Shown piece after piece: positions 46,971 through 58,990 of a DNA stretch of 64,000 bases. A program made the position numbers and the translations under genes. Within the stretch, counting starts at the first letter, position 1. Each line of letters starts with the position of its first letter. Origin of the DNA: Mastigias papua (Eukaryota > Cnidaria > Scyphozoa > Rhizostomeae > Mastigiidae); assembly GCA_964019165.1 (NCBI GenBank), contig OZ025274.1:7120855-7184854 (forward strand). Direction: 5' to 3'. The notes below the pieces were generated by a model. The model was not told where the DNA came from and searched no databases. It saw only the letters and a list, made by a program, of their open reading frames with translations.

Positions 46971-47387
46971 GATAACAAACAATATCCCCCATGTACAAGT
47001 TCTTACTATATTTATAGGTATCCACCACTGAATGCCAAATTTTTGGGGGAACAACCATTCACTGGCATTGGTATTCCCTTAAATTGTTAACCATCATTTA
47101 CCAAACTAAACAAAAATAACTAAAGCCTATTTGAGATTTACAATAACAATTTGGAATTAATTAATTAATTAATCAATGCTCTTCGCATATAGAAATTATT
47201 TATTTTTATATAGTCTATGTGAAATTACCCATTTTTTGATCCATTGTTATAAGAATTTTGTATTTCTATTCAAGGCCAAATAACTATATTTTCTGTCGTG
47301 TGTTGCAGATGGCATTTCCTCCTTCTGCGTTTAGGCTGGGTTACTTTACCGCCGCCCAGTACTCGGCGTTACCGTCATAAGAAATCC

Positions 47388-50178
47388 TCAATCATGTTGA
47401 AATAAAATTTGCTTTGTTAGCTTTTGTCGCATAGATGATCTATTTCTTTTTAAAACTCTTTCAGTGAAAACTCTACCAAACTGGTGATAAAATAACAGCA
47501 AATATTGTTTAACAATTTCACGTATAATAATTGTTATGTGATCATCCCTTAGGTTCAAATCTATTATGTGATTTTCTCTGCTATGATCACTGATGGATTG
47601 AAATGTTATATTTTTCATTTCATGGATTACTTCAAATTGGATCTTTCTATTGATTTCATTAGATATTGTAGCCCACTTACACAATGCCTGTCTAGCTTTC
47701 CTATCTACACAGCTAACAACTCTGCAAACAGAATGTGATGGAACTATTAAGTTACCATATCTTTTGCAAGCAAGAAGAGTTAAGTTTCCTTCATAAGAAT
47801 GGAACTTTGACGTCTCAGAGTCTTCACACAATGCTGCAGCACATTCATGACAACTTATGGAGTCAAATAATTTTTTCACAATGTAACCAGAAATGTAATG
47901 GATGACATCTGAGCGCCAAATATTGGTTGTGAGCAACAGGTCAGAAACCCTTGGGTCAACTTTGCTCAAGTCAGATTCCCTCATGTTGGAAACTGCAATA
48001 CAATTAGCAGTTGAGGGAGACTCTATTTTATTCCTTAGAAGTAACTGCCTGATGGCATATTTCAGCTGCAAAGTAGTTGGATTATTGTTCCAACCGAATC
48101 TACTTCGGATTTTAGCAAAGTACATTTCTAGCTGATCTTGGGAAAAGCGATATGTCAGAATGTAGTTGAATGGCTTACTAGAGCGGTTCAGTAATTTTCT
48201 ACTTATTTCTAATATCGATTGTGAAGATATGCAAAATCCAATGACAAATACTCTTCTTGGGCCATCTTTTAGAAAGATTCCTTTTTCATCTTTAAGTGAT
48301 TTAAGCACTTCAATAGCATTCTGTATGTGTCCTTCAATGCCAAGAAAGTTATCAATAGTAATTGGTGCTTTGTAATTCTTTCCAAATTTGCTTTTACTAT
48401 TTAAAATGTCAAATATATTGTTCATTAGTAATATAAAGTCGCTTGTAGCCCTACTGTCCTTAAACTCTTGAAGCTTAAGGTTTCTTAAAAATGTTATGGC
48501 TGCTGAAACTGAATGGCTTAAAGTCTGTGCAGCAACACTAACTTTCATTTTGTAATTATACCACTGAATATGTTTTGTTTTCAGCTTGTTCCCTAAATGC
48601 AGAATATCCTTTTGTTGTGTTCTATATAGGGCCTTCACAAATTCCCATGAAATCTTCTCTCCAGTTGGAGTGCAAAACACTTTTAAATCTGCAAATGCAT
48701 TTCGGGCCAGTTTGATCATATGGCATACATCCAGGATGACATGTATTCTTTCCCCAGGCTTTCCAGGGTAATCAAAGGAGCCATCTAGTTCTTTTATGCT
48801 GCAGCCTAACTTAGCTGCCATTGAAAGGTTTTCGGGGGCACCATCAAATACTATGGCATGGACATAAGCACCCTCTTCAGATATTTTTTTAATGGCTTCA
48901 AGAATTAGCTCTTTCAATATATCCCCATTAAGGCTATGGGTTAAGAAATAGGCTACTGGAACACACCATGGCTTTTGAAGACCAGTTGCCATAAAGACTA
49001 GAGCATTGGTGGCCTCTGTTTCTAAATTCTCAGCCTGTATTCCCCCATAATCAACCCTACCAACAAAGGTGTTGGTTTTTCTATCCCACTGAATTTGTTT
49101 TCTGATTGCCATGGCATCAATCAGTATGACACAATCCTGCTGATCTTCTGCCACTTTCTGTTCAATGTAGTTAAGTGGCTTTGAAAGGAACCCTGGCTCA
49201 CAGTTAATGTTGACACACCAAGATCTTAAAGTTGTATGATGTGGCAGGTGTAGTGATTTTCTCACAAATCTGTAAGCTTTGGGGCTATGGAAATGGAGAG
49301 TCAGGGCAAACTCTTTTATTTCATCTCCATATCTTGATCCACAAGATTTGGTGATATTTTTTGCCTCATTCCTTATAAGCTCAGTGGTAATATGACCAAA
49401 ATTTTCAATCAAAGTAGTTGACAGTTGGTTGCTCAATACACTTGCTGCTTCTAACTTTGACACAAGACCTCGTACATTCTTCTCTAATCGCATTTTCTTC
49501 TTCCTTAGTTGTTTCAATCTGTAGTCTTTCTGCATTATCTTTTTACGATATTGTGCACAGAGTTTTCGTGGTGAAGTTTTGCATGGATATGAATGGTCAA
49601 GTTGTACACTATTTTTAGACTCATTTTGAAGTTTCGTTGACTTTGCTGGTAATGAAGGAGCGACTGATTGCTCAGTGCTACACCTCTTAGGCGATAGGCG
49701 AGTTGTCTTAACTGAACTTTTAAGATGTTCCGGGAAATTAAAAACAGACGGGACGGCCTCTCTTTTAAGATGTCTGTTGCCTGTAATATATTTACCTAGT
49801 GTTGGGGGGAGATTGTAGTCACCGGGAAGGAAATGGTTTTCACAGATTCGCTCGTATTTGCTGGGGGTCCATTTGTCACGACGCATTGCTTGCAACCATT
49901 TTTTTAGAAGATCTTTGTTACCGAGAGGAAATCTGCAGAATAATATTTTGGAAGACAATCTATCTGTGTGGCTAAGTATTCTTAAGCTGTCTTGACTATG
50001 AATTTGGACTAAGGAGCTTAGTAGTTAGCTTTAAGATCAATTGCAGAAAATTTAGGCCGGCTATTGCCCTATACTACACTACTTACCGGTGAAAAGTAAG
50101 ATTCTTCTCTCCTGGAGGGAGATCCTTCTTTAACGTCCACTTGTTTTCACAACCGTATGCAGCACAAGAAATCACCAT
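47388..50178 (-). CDS. P-element transposase with THAP domain
   Basis: Cut-and-paste transposase of the P superfamily. Exon 1 (50087-50178) and exon 2 (47388-49932) join across a 154-bp GT-AG intron into 878 residues. The start at 50178 was chosen because it completes the THAP zinc finger: Cys5 and Cys10 lie in exon 1, FHRFP spans the junction, and Cys61 and His64 (ICENHF) lie in exon 2. The next regions are FPEHL, a basic stretch and a coiled coil at about residues 150-200. The RNase H-like core has Asp303 (LIDAMAI), Asp394 (VFDGAPEN), the LDVCHMIKLARN block at about 430 and Glu633 (DQLEMYF) next to GWNNNPT. These match the three catalytic acids known in P transposase and THAP9. The frame has no stop or frameshift. 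It differs clearly from the relic at 13069-16441. Confidence 0.93.
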
Positions 50179-50365
50179 TACTGTTTTTGATGATATTACA
50201 GACAGTAAGTGCAAATGCCGAAATTGGAAAGCCCACTTGTTTATTGTCTCAGTTCCCGGTTGGGTTTCCCGCGTCTTTCTACCAGTCGTTAGCAGCCATT
50301 ATGATTTTACATGGATGCCCCGAGTCACGTGACCTAGTCCTCCTTCTAGTCCTACTATTTCTATG

Positions 50366-50373
50366 ATGATAAC
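50366..50373. repeat. Target-site duplication, right copy (ATGATAAC)
   Basis: Identical to 46442-46449. The LINE reading frame resumes in phase directly after it. Confidence 0.95.
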
Positions 50374-53300
50374 TCAACTAATCAAACTGGTGATTTGCAA
50401 GAAAATGAGAAAGATGTTGTATTAAAACGTGGGATTAGACTACCAACAACGATCTGTGGTGAGGTGGATAGAGGTGGTGACATTAATCTCCGTAACAAAT
50501 ACAAAGCGTGCACTGTTAGGGACCTAAAGAGAGAACTAAAGAAGTTGAAGCTTAACGGTGGTAATATCAGGGAGATTAAATTTGTTTCACGTACGTTGCG
50601 TAACCTTCTCGCCAATAAATCAGATAAAATAAGTCACAATCACGACAGTTACATTAAGAATAACTTTTGGGGGTATGTCAATGTTAAATCTGTATTAATG
50701 ACGGAGGTAAATTCCAGTAAGACAAACTCAGAGAAAACTTATAGAACTATAGATAACATAACACATTCAACATAACAATATTCTATATCTGCCATCTTGC
50801 TAACTGAACTAAAACACGTGGTACACGGTCAGAGGACTAGGCACCACTAAAAGGATAAAGTTTCATATTGGTTATAGATAGGTAAATATGAGTCACATCT
50901 CAACAGTCAAAAATGTTATTAAATATGAGCCCACTGCTTTTCCATCTTTTAGTAAAACTGACTGTTTATCCTTTTTTACAAAATACTTCTCAGCCAGAGC
51001 TCCAAATAAGCGTTTTCCCATTCCTTCTTGGATCCCTTCACTTGCTGCTCCGCAAGTTCCATTTCTTCTTGATCCACCTTCTTATCAGCAAATCACTAAG
51101 ATAGTTCGTCGCATGAAGACATCTGCTTCTCCATGTCCTCTAGATCAAGTATCCATAATCTCTTTTAAGCGTTGTCCTTATTTACGGTCTTATCTAACTC
51201 AACTGACTTCCTCTGTCTGGTCATCTGGTACTGTTCTGTCAGCTTGGAAAAAAGGATGTACTGTACTTGTTCATAAGAAGGGTGACACAGAAGATCCATC
51301 TAACTTCCGTCCTATTACTCTTGAATCCGTACCATTGAAAATATTCACGTCATGTCTTAGGAATTCTATCTTTAAGTTTCTCGCTGAAAATAACTTGATC
51401 GAACACGATATTCAAAAAGGTTTCTCCCCTAAACTTTCAGGCACTTTAGAGCATACAGCACAAATGGCTCATATCATAAATCAGGCAAGGTTGAAACAAC
51501 ACTCTTTAGTAATTTCACTCCTTGATCTCAAAAACGCTTTTGGTGAGGTTCACCATAATCTTATACAAGAAGTTCTAACCTATCAGCATATCCCTGAACA
51601 CATCAAATGCCTCATTCAAAGTCTTTACACTGACTTCAAAACATTCCTACTAACCTGTGACTTTCATACTCCTTTTATCAATGTTGGTCACGGCATCCTT
51701 CAAGGCGATTACATAAGTTTCCTTCTCTTTAACCCCTTCTTTAATACATTCATTCAGCATGTTAAATCAGACAATTTCGCCACTGTAGTTTCTTTAATAA
51801 AAGCATAATCAATGGCACTCTCTTTTCCCTCAGACCGATCAATTGGTTTCACTTTGCTGACGATGCGGCGGTAATTAGTGGGCAAGAAAGAGAAAACCAA
51901 CTTCTCTTAAATCGCTTCACGCTTTGGTGCCAATGGGCTGATATGATTATCCGAGTAGACAACTGCATCACATTTGGCATAAAGAAAACAGCAACAAAGT
52001 CAATCCAGTAGCAACCTAAACTTCTTATTACCAATGAGATGATACGCCATGTTAACATTGGAGATTCTTTTAAATACCTTGGTAGATACTTTGATTTTGG
52101 CATGACTAACACCATGCATAAAGTTGCACTAAACGAACTGCTAAATAAGGTCCTAACTCAGATCGATCTCTTACCTCTGCATCCAAAGTATAAACTCTTA
52201 TTGTACAGTCGTCATTTGCTTTCTAAACTTTCTTGGCACTTCACTGTAGCTGACCTTTCGAAAACATGGGTGTCAGAGAACCTTGATAATACTGCTGCAT
52301 CCAATATCCGTAAATGGCTCGAAATTCCTGTATGTGGAACTCTAAGCAACGTCTTCCTTACTACAACTAAGTTTGGGTTGAACATCTACCCTCCGTCAAC
52401 TAAATTTATCCAGTGCCAGACTATCGCTCGCAATGTCCTAAAATCTTCACCTAACGAAGATATTCAGACTCTTTGGAAATCAACTAACACTCACACAAAC
52501 TTACAGTACGATAAATATAAGGACACCAAGCAAGTACTGAAAGCTTTTCGTTCCAATCAAGAAGACAGATTAACATCTCGTCTAGTCTCCCAGGGCTCTT
52601 TCTTTTCGGCTGTCATATCACATTCCTTACCGAAGCTCAACTCTATCTGGTCTTCTGCTCAGTCGAATTTGCCAAAAAATATTTTCAACTTCACAATCAG
52701 ATATATGAATAATACACTTCCTACTAGGAAAAATCTTTCAAAATGGCGTCTCTCTTCCTCCTCTGATTGTAGCTTTTGCCTGATGCCATAGTCCCTCCTT
52801 CATGTTGTCGCCGGATTCAACGTTTACCTAAGCGAAGGTCGTTACACATGGCGCCATGACTCAATACTTCATTTCATTGCATCAACCTTTCAATCCATTA
52901 AGGAAGCATCTTTGTTCGTTGATCTTCCAGGCTTTGTAAGTCCCTCAGTTATTACCTGAGATAGCTTAAGACCGGACCTGCTCTTAAATGTCCATAACAA
53001 GTGTCTATATGTTCTTGAACTTACTGTTGGCTATGAAACTAACCTTGCTAATAACATAACACGTAAAGATACGAAATATCAAGACTTGATCATGACACTA
53101 CGACATCAGTTCAATAGAGTTACATTTATAAATCTTTCTATTAACACTTTAGGAGTATTTTCTTCACTTTCAACCGATTTCATTAAAATGCTTAAAGAAC
53201 TGAACATAACCGATACACATCAGAATTACATCCTAAGAAAACTATCCACCATCGCTATCAGATCAACTTATTATATATTTTGCAGAAGAGATCAAGATTG

Positions 53301-53440
53301 GACTACGCCAGATGTTTTGACATTATAGATATATTAGTGTATTGTACCACAAGTAGCCAACTGTAAACTACCTTCAAATAGAGAGGTTTACTGTTGTATC
53401 TTAATTACTGGAATTTATATATATATGAAGTTTTTTTTCA

Positions 53441-54689
53441 TCATCACCGTGTTGTGCCGTGATGCATAGCGTTGACTCTCATGGACAGGGATGTAGTACT
53501 AGGATGGCTGGGGGGGTGCAGCCCCCCTTCAAATGCCAAGTTATTGAACATTTTTCTTAAGTTTTTTACTCTGCTGTTGATTTGCAAACCTATTTTAATA
53601 TTCATTTGAAATGTCAGGGTCGTACCAACGAAGGTGTTACATCCTTCCAGGCAGAAATTCTGGCGGGAAATCAACCAAATTTTAAATTTTTGCTGGAAAA
53701 TTTGCGTCATTTTATCGTCACACACCATGAAGACATTCTGACGAGAAATCACGCCACATGTCAGCGAATACTATGACACTTTAGGAAGAATTGTGACTTC
53801 CAGGTGTAATGATGCTGTTGGGAATATAAATAGTACTGAAAATTTTCATCGGCTGGCACTACGATTTTCTAAAAACTGTTTGGAACGTGTCGGTAAATTG
53901 CTCTTAGCTGATACCATACCTAATTTCATTTTGCAGTGATTGCCACTTTTGGCAGTGATGGAATGATTTTGAGCGTATTTTGAGCGTATTTTGATGTTGA
54001 GAGTTAAACTATGCAGTTTGATGTAGGGAACGTTTATGAAATCAATAACATTCAATTCCATCCCATTCTTCCCAAATTCTTGCTTGCAAGTTAAAGCACT
54101 TTATGTTCCTCTTGTTGATATAATTCATCTATAGAGAAATCACTAAATGAATTCCTTTGATAAGTCATAAAATTCGCCGAATTTTTGTCTCTTTTCTAGT
54201 ACCACTGTTGTGCCAAAAAGGGCGCGAGTCACGTCTATGGCCAAAGTAAAGGGCGTGATTTTGAAAAATTTTATCGGAATCTTCGCCCCTAAATCCCCAT
54301 TCTTCCCCGTCTATACGCTTACTTACAGCTAAGTGTGACTGTTATGTTCACCTCGTCAGCAAACTCTAAATTTATAACTCCATCCACTTTTCCCCCCTTT
54401 CCTACAGGTTTGGTAGGCAAAAAGGCAAGCCCTCCATACCGGCCCTATACAATTATTAGGAGCAGATCTGCACACTAAAACACAAAGCTATAACCTGGCA
54501 CAAATTGGTGTTAAGTGCAATATCGAGGAATCAAGGATACACCCTTAAAGGGCATGGTCTATAAAGATCTGTTTTGAGCCCCCCTTGTTAAAAATTTAGC
54601 ACTACACCACTGATCATGGATCTCCATTCCTTTTCCTATTCCTTTCCTATTCCTTTTCCAGACCTATCTTTGATATTTCTGATGATCTC
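53441..54689. other. Non-coding, fragments of repeats
   Basis: No gene recognised. A hAT-like start CAGGGATGTAG followed by a GGGGGG/CCCCCC stem lies at 53486-53528 without a visible partner end, and AGCCCCCCTTGTT text near 54580 looks like another repeat end. Confidence 0.4.
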
Positions 54690-55250
54690 ACTATAAGACG
54701 AAAAAAAATCTGGTTAGAGCACACATCCTTGTCTAACTCGTTGTTCAATGCTTTGGTATCCACTGATCTTGTTTATTTTAATAGCTGCAGTTTGTTGCGA
54801 GCATACATTTCTGACTACTTTTAGATCCTACCATCTACATTTAAGTTTTGAAGCATTTGCTTACGTCTCTCATGCTTTACGCTATAGAAGCCTGGGTAAA
54901 GTCTATAAAGCGTAATTAGACTTCAATGGATCTTTCTATAGCAGTTCGTAAGTTGTATATTGCAATTGCTTTTCCTTGTCCTTCAATGAAGCTAAACTGT
55001 TCGTGTAACCTCTGGTCTTGTCTTATTCCTAATTCTACTCATTATTACCCTAAGCGAGATCCTTGCAAGATGGCTTATCAAACTACCAGTCCTATGTAAT
55101 TTGAATTCAATTACCCAGCTTTCTTAGGGAGTGCAATAAAGATAGATTTGAGCAGATCTTCTGGTATTTGACCAGTGTCATATCTGCTATTAAGGAATTT
55201 AGAGATTGGATCTACCCCTAACTCTTCCAATTCTTCCAAATATTATATTT
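54690..55250 (-). pseudogene. Old LINE reverse-transcriptase relic
   Basis: Minus-strand frames give LGVDPISKFLNSRYDTG, IPEDLLKSIFIALPKK, HRTGSLISHLARISLRVIM, REQFSFIEG, an LRFIDFTQAS block (motif A region) and, after several frame changes, RVRQGCV-like text near 54740. The pattern IP-DL-KSIFIALPKKPGA...FIDYTKAFD...RGVRQGC is that of a common APE-type LINE reverse transcriptase in invertebrates. Stops and indels are frequent, so the insertion is old. Both ends of the element are missing. Confidence 0.65.
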
Positions 55251-55856
55251 ACATCTTTTAAAAAAGGATGGGAGATGACAGAAGGAAACCAGGAGGTATA
55301 TAAATGCCCGATATATGGGCCTATTACAAAATTCAAATTTCGTTACGTACGGACAATCGATATATTGAGGTCCCAAAAAAATGAATCAAACTTTGTGTTA
55401 AATTGAGTTTTCTCTCCATGATCTTCCATGGTTAATAGTTCTGAATATAGTAACTTGTATATGGTTAGATGTAAAATACAAATATCAGCAGGCGATAAAA
55501 CGTCTTTTACGGACGGACACAGATAGAATGGAACACCCTGAACTTTCTAATTGAAAGATATATCTTATCAAAATCCAACTTTAATCACCACAACTGACTA
55601 CTTTTCCATGAGCATGATTTACATAGGTAGATTTTCATGTGCTTTTTGAAAGCTAGGAAGCAAATGTTACTTTCTGATGTTAACTTTTAGGACTGAAAGT
55701 GAGCGTTACGGTCGGACCGTAACGGACGGAACGTAACGGACGGACGGACAAAAATGTTACAACGACAGCAATTTATTTCAAATCAAAATTTAATGAAGCT
55801 GCTTTATTAATATTTGAAGTAGCTTTGTTTATATGTTTTTCCAACCTTTTACCCTG

Positions 55857-56939
55857 CAGGCCCGTAGACATTGGGGACAGGGGCGCTTTGCCTCCCCCAA
55901 TAATTCACAGAGGTTGTATATAGAAGTATACTACACTGTACTTTTTAATCATTTTTCAGTTGGTTTCTACCCAATCTTGAACCTAGAAGCACTATAACAC
56001 AGATATATGGCATGCAGATATCTTGATTTTGTTGTATGACTAACTGTCGACCTTTTTTCAGTGACGACACGAGTGTTGTAAGAGTGTCTAAGAGATTCTG
56101 CTTGTGTAGATGGCTACCCTTTTAGGAAGTAAAGCATTGTTCCCTTTGAGTGCATTCCATGTAGCCCATGCCAGATATCTGAGGGTAAGAAATGTTTTTT
56201 CTTCAACGTGTTGGTAAGAGATAGTTTTGCCTCTATTTTTGGTGTACATGCACGTAGTACCAAAGAGAAAAGACGGTTTAGCTTTTTCCTTTGTCGTTTT
56301 AAATCTTCAAATTTCGATGAAACTAGGTTCACTCCTTTTTTGTAAGAACAATTTTATAAGACCATAGCTTCAAAATTTTTTGGGAAATTAAGAACAAATT
56401 GAGGCTGAAGTACTATCGTAAAATGTATTTTTGCACATAGATGCATGCACTGTCCAATAATATATTAACGTGAAATGTCATTCCCTCGTAAAAATAATAC
56501 CTGTTTCATAGGCATCTAATTTTGTCTTGCCTATTTTCTAATGTTTAAATTGTCTGTACCCTACAAATTTAAGAACAAATTTTATGGACAATTCAGCCTC
56601 AAAAATTTAGAAAAAATTATGAGTAGCCTGCCTGAACCTCAATTTTACTGGTTCTTATAAAAGAAAGAGTGCAATGGAGCCAATTTCTCCATCTTAGGAT
56701 GAAGACCAATGATGGAAACTGCTTCATTCTATTCTGCAAAAGGGCATTTTCCGACGTTCTGAAGGGCGTTACTTTGAAAATATTTTTCCAAACCCCAATG
56801 TTTCATCAGAAAGCCTATGAAAAAACCACTATTTTGCCCTATACTTATGTATAACATGTAATGCTCCCCCCTCCCGAAAGATTCTAACTTGACTTCTACA
56901 ACTGTGCCCCCCAATCCGGTTCAGCTGTCTACGGGCCTG
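55857..56939. mobile_element. Non-autonomous element with CAGGCCCGTAGACA ends
   Basis: CAGGCCCGTAGACA at 55857-55870 is matched by its exact inverse at 56926-56939. The ends are followed inward by G/C runs typical of hAT-type MITEs. CCCTG flanks both sides and may be part of a duplication. I find no transposase in the 1083 bp, so it may be a deletion derivative. Confidence 0.5.
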
Positions 56940-57462
56940 CCCTGAATGATGGCAGCAGTAATTGAGAATATCGGGATATTGTGATTTCAATTGCTCAGCC
57001 TTTTTATGATCTACTATGAAAAAGTCCATAGATTTGATTTGCATTGAGAAATTCAACCTTTGAAGTTGTGTTCGTATACTTTTGCATAAACTATGTATGT
57101 AATCATAGGCTTTACATGGTTTCTCAACGGCAGTTTAAAAAACCAACAAGTACCAACTCTTGTACCAACAAGTGTGCATAGGATACTCCTTGAAGAGTGC
57201 CATTATAACATATTGACTTTCAGACCAGATAAGCGAAGCCCGTACAGTTTTGCTTTCTAAAGAAAACTCATATGAGTAAAATATCAAACCTTGTATGAAG
57301 TTTGAGCCTTGCAATATTCTTAAATTTCAGCGATTTTGAGCCTTGATATTCTTATTGACTATAATCTTATAAAAATTGTGTACTGTCATAATTCTTACTT
57401 GTATCATAACTCCCCTGACCTGATGAACAATTTTACTTCCTATTGATGGTTTCAGTTTTCGT
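56940..57462. other. Non-coding, no recognisable gene
   Basis: AT-rich sequence between two MITEs. I see nothing in it on either strand. Confidence 0.4.
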
Positions 57463-57615
57463 CAGGGACATAGGAACTGGGGGGCCAGAGGGGCCATGGC
57501 CCCCTATTTTTAGCAAACTATGCAAAAGTGCCCCTTTGAAGTCCAAAATGACCGTGGTAATGTGCCCCTTTTAGGGCTTGGCCCCCCCACTTTTAAGATG
57601 CTTCCTACATCCCTG
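57463..57615. mobile_element. hAT-type MITE with perfect 8-bp duplication
   Basis: 153 bp. The left end reads CAGGGACATAGGAA and the right end, reverse-complemented, reads CAGGGATGTAGGAA. GTTTTCGT stands directly on both sides (57455-57462 and 57616-57623). An 8-bp duplication with CAGGG termini fits the hAT superfamily. The interior is made of GGGGCC/GGCCCC runs and is non-coding. Confidence 0.8.
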
Positions 57616-57623
57616 GTTTTCGT

Positions 57624-58366
57624 GATCACCAATATGCGGAACTGGAGAAAGAGCCAAGAATTCAAATCATTCTGTTACGCATTGCTGTCTTTTTTATATC
57701 AAACAATAAACTGGACGAATATGATTGGTGAGTTAATCAAACATGCATCATATGATGCAATGCCATGAAAGACTATTTGATTTTCAAACCATTTGTGGAA
57801 AAAGTTAGAAGTTGGTCAAGAGACTTTTCAGCGGTTGAACTTTTAAGATTCTATGGATAGAATTAAGTCAGGTACTACAAGATACAAATAATTTGATATA
57901 AAAGATACAAATAAAAGATTTGAATTCTTTGAGCCAGTTGTTCAAAGACGGAAAACAGGTTCTGAAGGAAGTTGAAAGAAGTATGCTGGAAATATCGTAT
58001 TTCCTCTAATAAGCGACGTTGCATGAATTCCAAAACTCAATATTTGGATGTGGGGTTCAATAGAGGATAGCAGTTATTAGAGAGTGTTGTTTATTTGAAT
58101 ATGAAAATGAGACAAAACTGACTTCTAGCAAGGTTTTTCCCTAAAAACATAACAAGATATAATGGGAGAAATGTTTTGAAATTCACACACGATATGTTCA
58201 AGGTACGAAAAATGTTATAGAATGTCGACAGTTGAGGATGAGTGTCAACTCCTCTAACAAATTGTCATTTCTTGCTTGGTCAGTTTTCTATAACCTACTT
58301 GCAGACTCAACTGGCTTCAGAACAGACAAGTTGAGTTGAATTAAAAAACTTTTCTTCTTCCTCCAG
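57624..58366. other. Non-coding, no recognisable gene
   Basis: AT-rich, no supported coding or repeat structure. It may be an intron if the putative exon that follows is real. Confidence 0.35.
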
Positions 58367-58503
58367 TAGAGTCTGCGCCACAGCGACATCAAACTGGGAT
58401 TGTTATGAGTGAAGCAAATTCACTGGAGCAGAAATACCGACAAAACAGGCTAAAAATGAACATATTTCGGGAACAGCGCACAGAATCAAAATCAATCATA
58501 GGC
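58367..58503 (+). CDS. Putative exon of an unidentified gene
   Basis: A pyrimidine-rich acceptor (TTCTTCTTCCTCCAG) ends at 58366 and is followed by an open frame reading [38 protein letters not shown] and ESKSIIGY, until it enters a (TA)n array. The composition (charged, no repeats) is more protein-like than the surroundings. I do not recognise the family and see no partner exon. The 3' boundary may have been destroyed by the repeat and PLE insertion. Confidence 0.25.

Positions 58504-58990
<487 letters not shown>

Larger units (their letters stand above)
46450..50365 (-). mobile_element. Complete P element (3916 bp)
   Basis: The ends start CATAGAAATAGTAGG on both sides in inverted orientation. 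The terminal repeats are about 30 bp with one mismatch (46450-46479 and 50336-50365). A second, perfect 18-bp inverted repeat lies inside each end (46526-46543, ATGGCTGCTAACGACTGG, and 50282-50299), like the internal repeats of Drosophila P. Identical 8-bp duplications ATGATAAC flank it. It carries one intron-containing transposase gene on the minus strand, ending in a likely AATAAA at 47199-47204. The 940 bp between the stop and the left terminus contain 29-bp tandem repeats. Nothing visible is broken, so it may be autonomous. It lies inside an RLE LINE, about 1.2 kb upstream of the MCM7 start codon. Confidence 0.92.
46345..53440 (+). pseudogene. RLE-type (R2-like) LINE split by a P element
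   Basis: The reading frame at 46345-46449 continues in phase at 50374 once the P element (46450-50365) and one target duplication are removed. The order of blocks is then: an N-terminal segment to a TAA at 50773; the RT domain from 50888 with NFRPITLESVPLKIF, motif A LLDLKNAFGEVHH and motif B GILQGD; a frameshift near 51800; motif C FHFADDAAV at 51850; the thumb to 52788; a CCHC zinc motif (C-x2-C, then H); RYTWRHDSILHF; and the nuclease motif RPDLLL...ELTVGYE. The last block ends at a stop at 53326. Stops interrupt it at about 52009, 52789 and 52958, and the last Cys of the CCHC motif is Phe. The 3' UTR runs to about 53440. Such elements encode an RT plus a restriction-like endonuclease. This copy is inactive. 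Confidence 0.8.
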
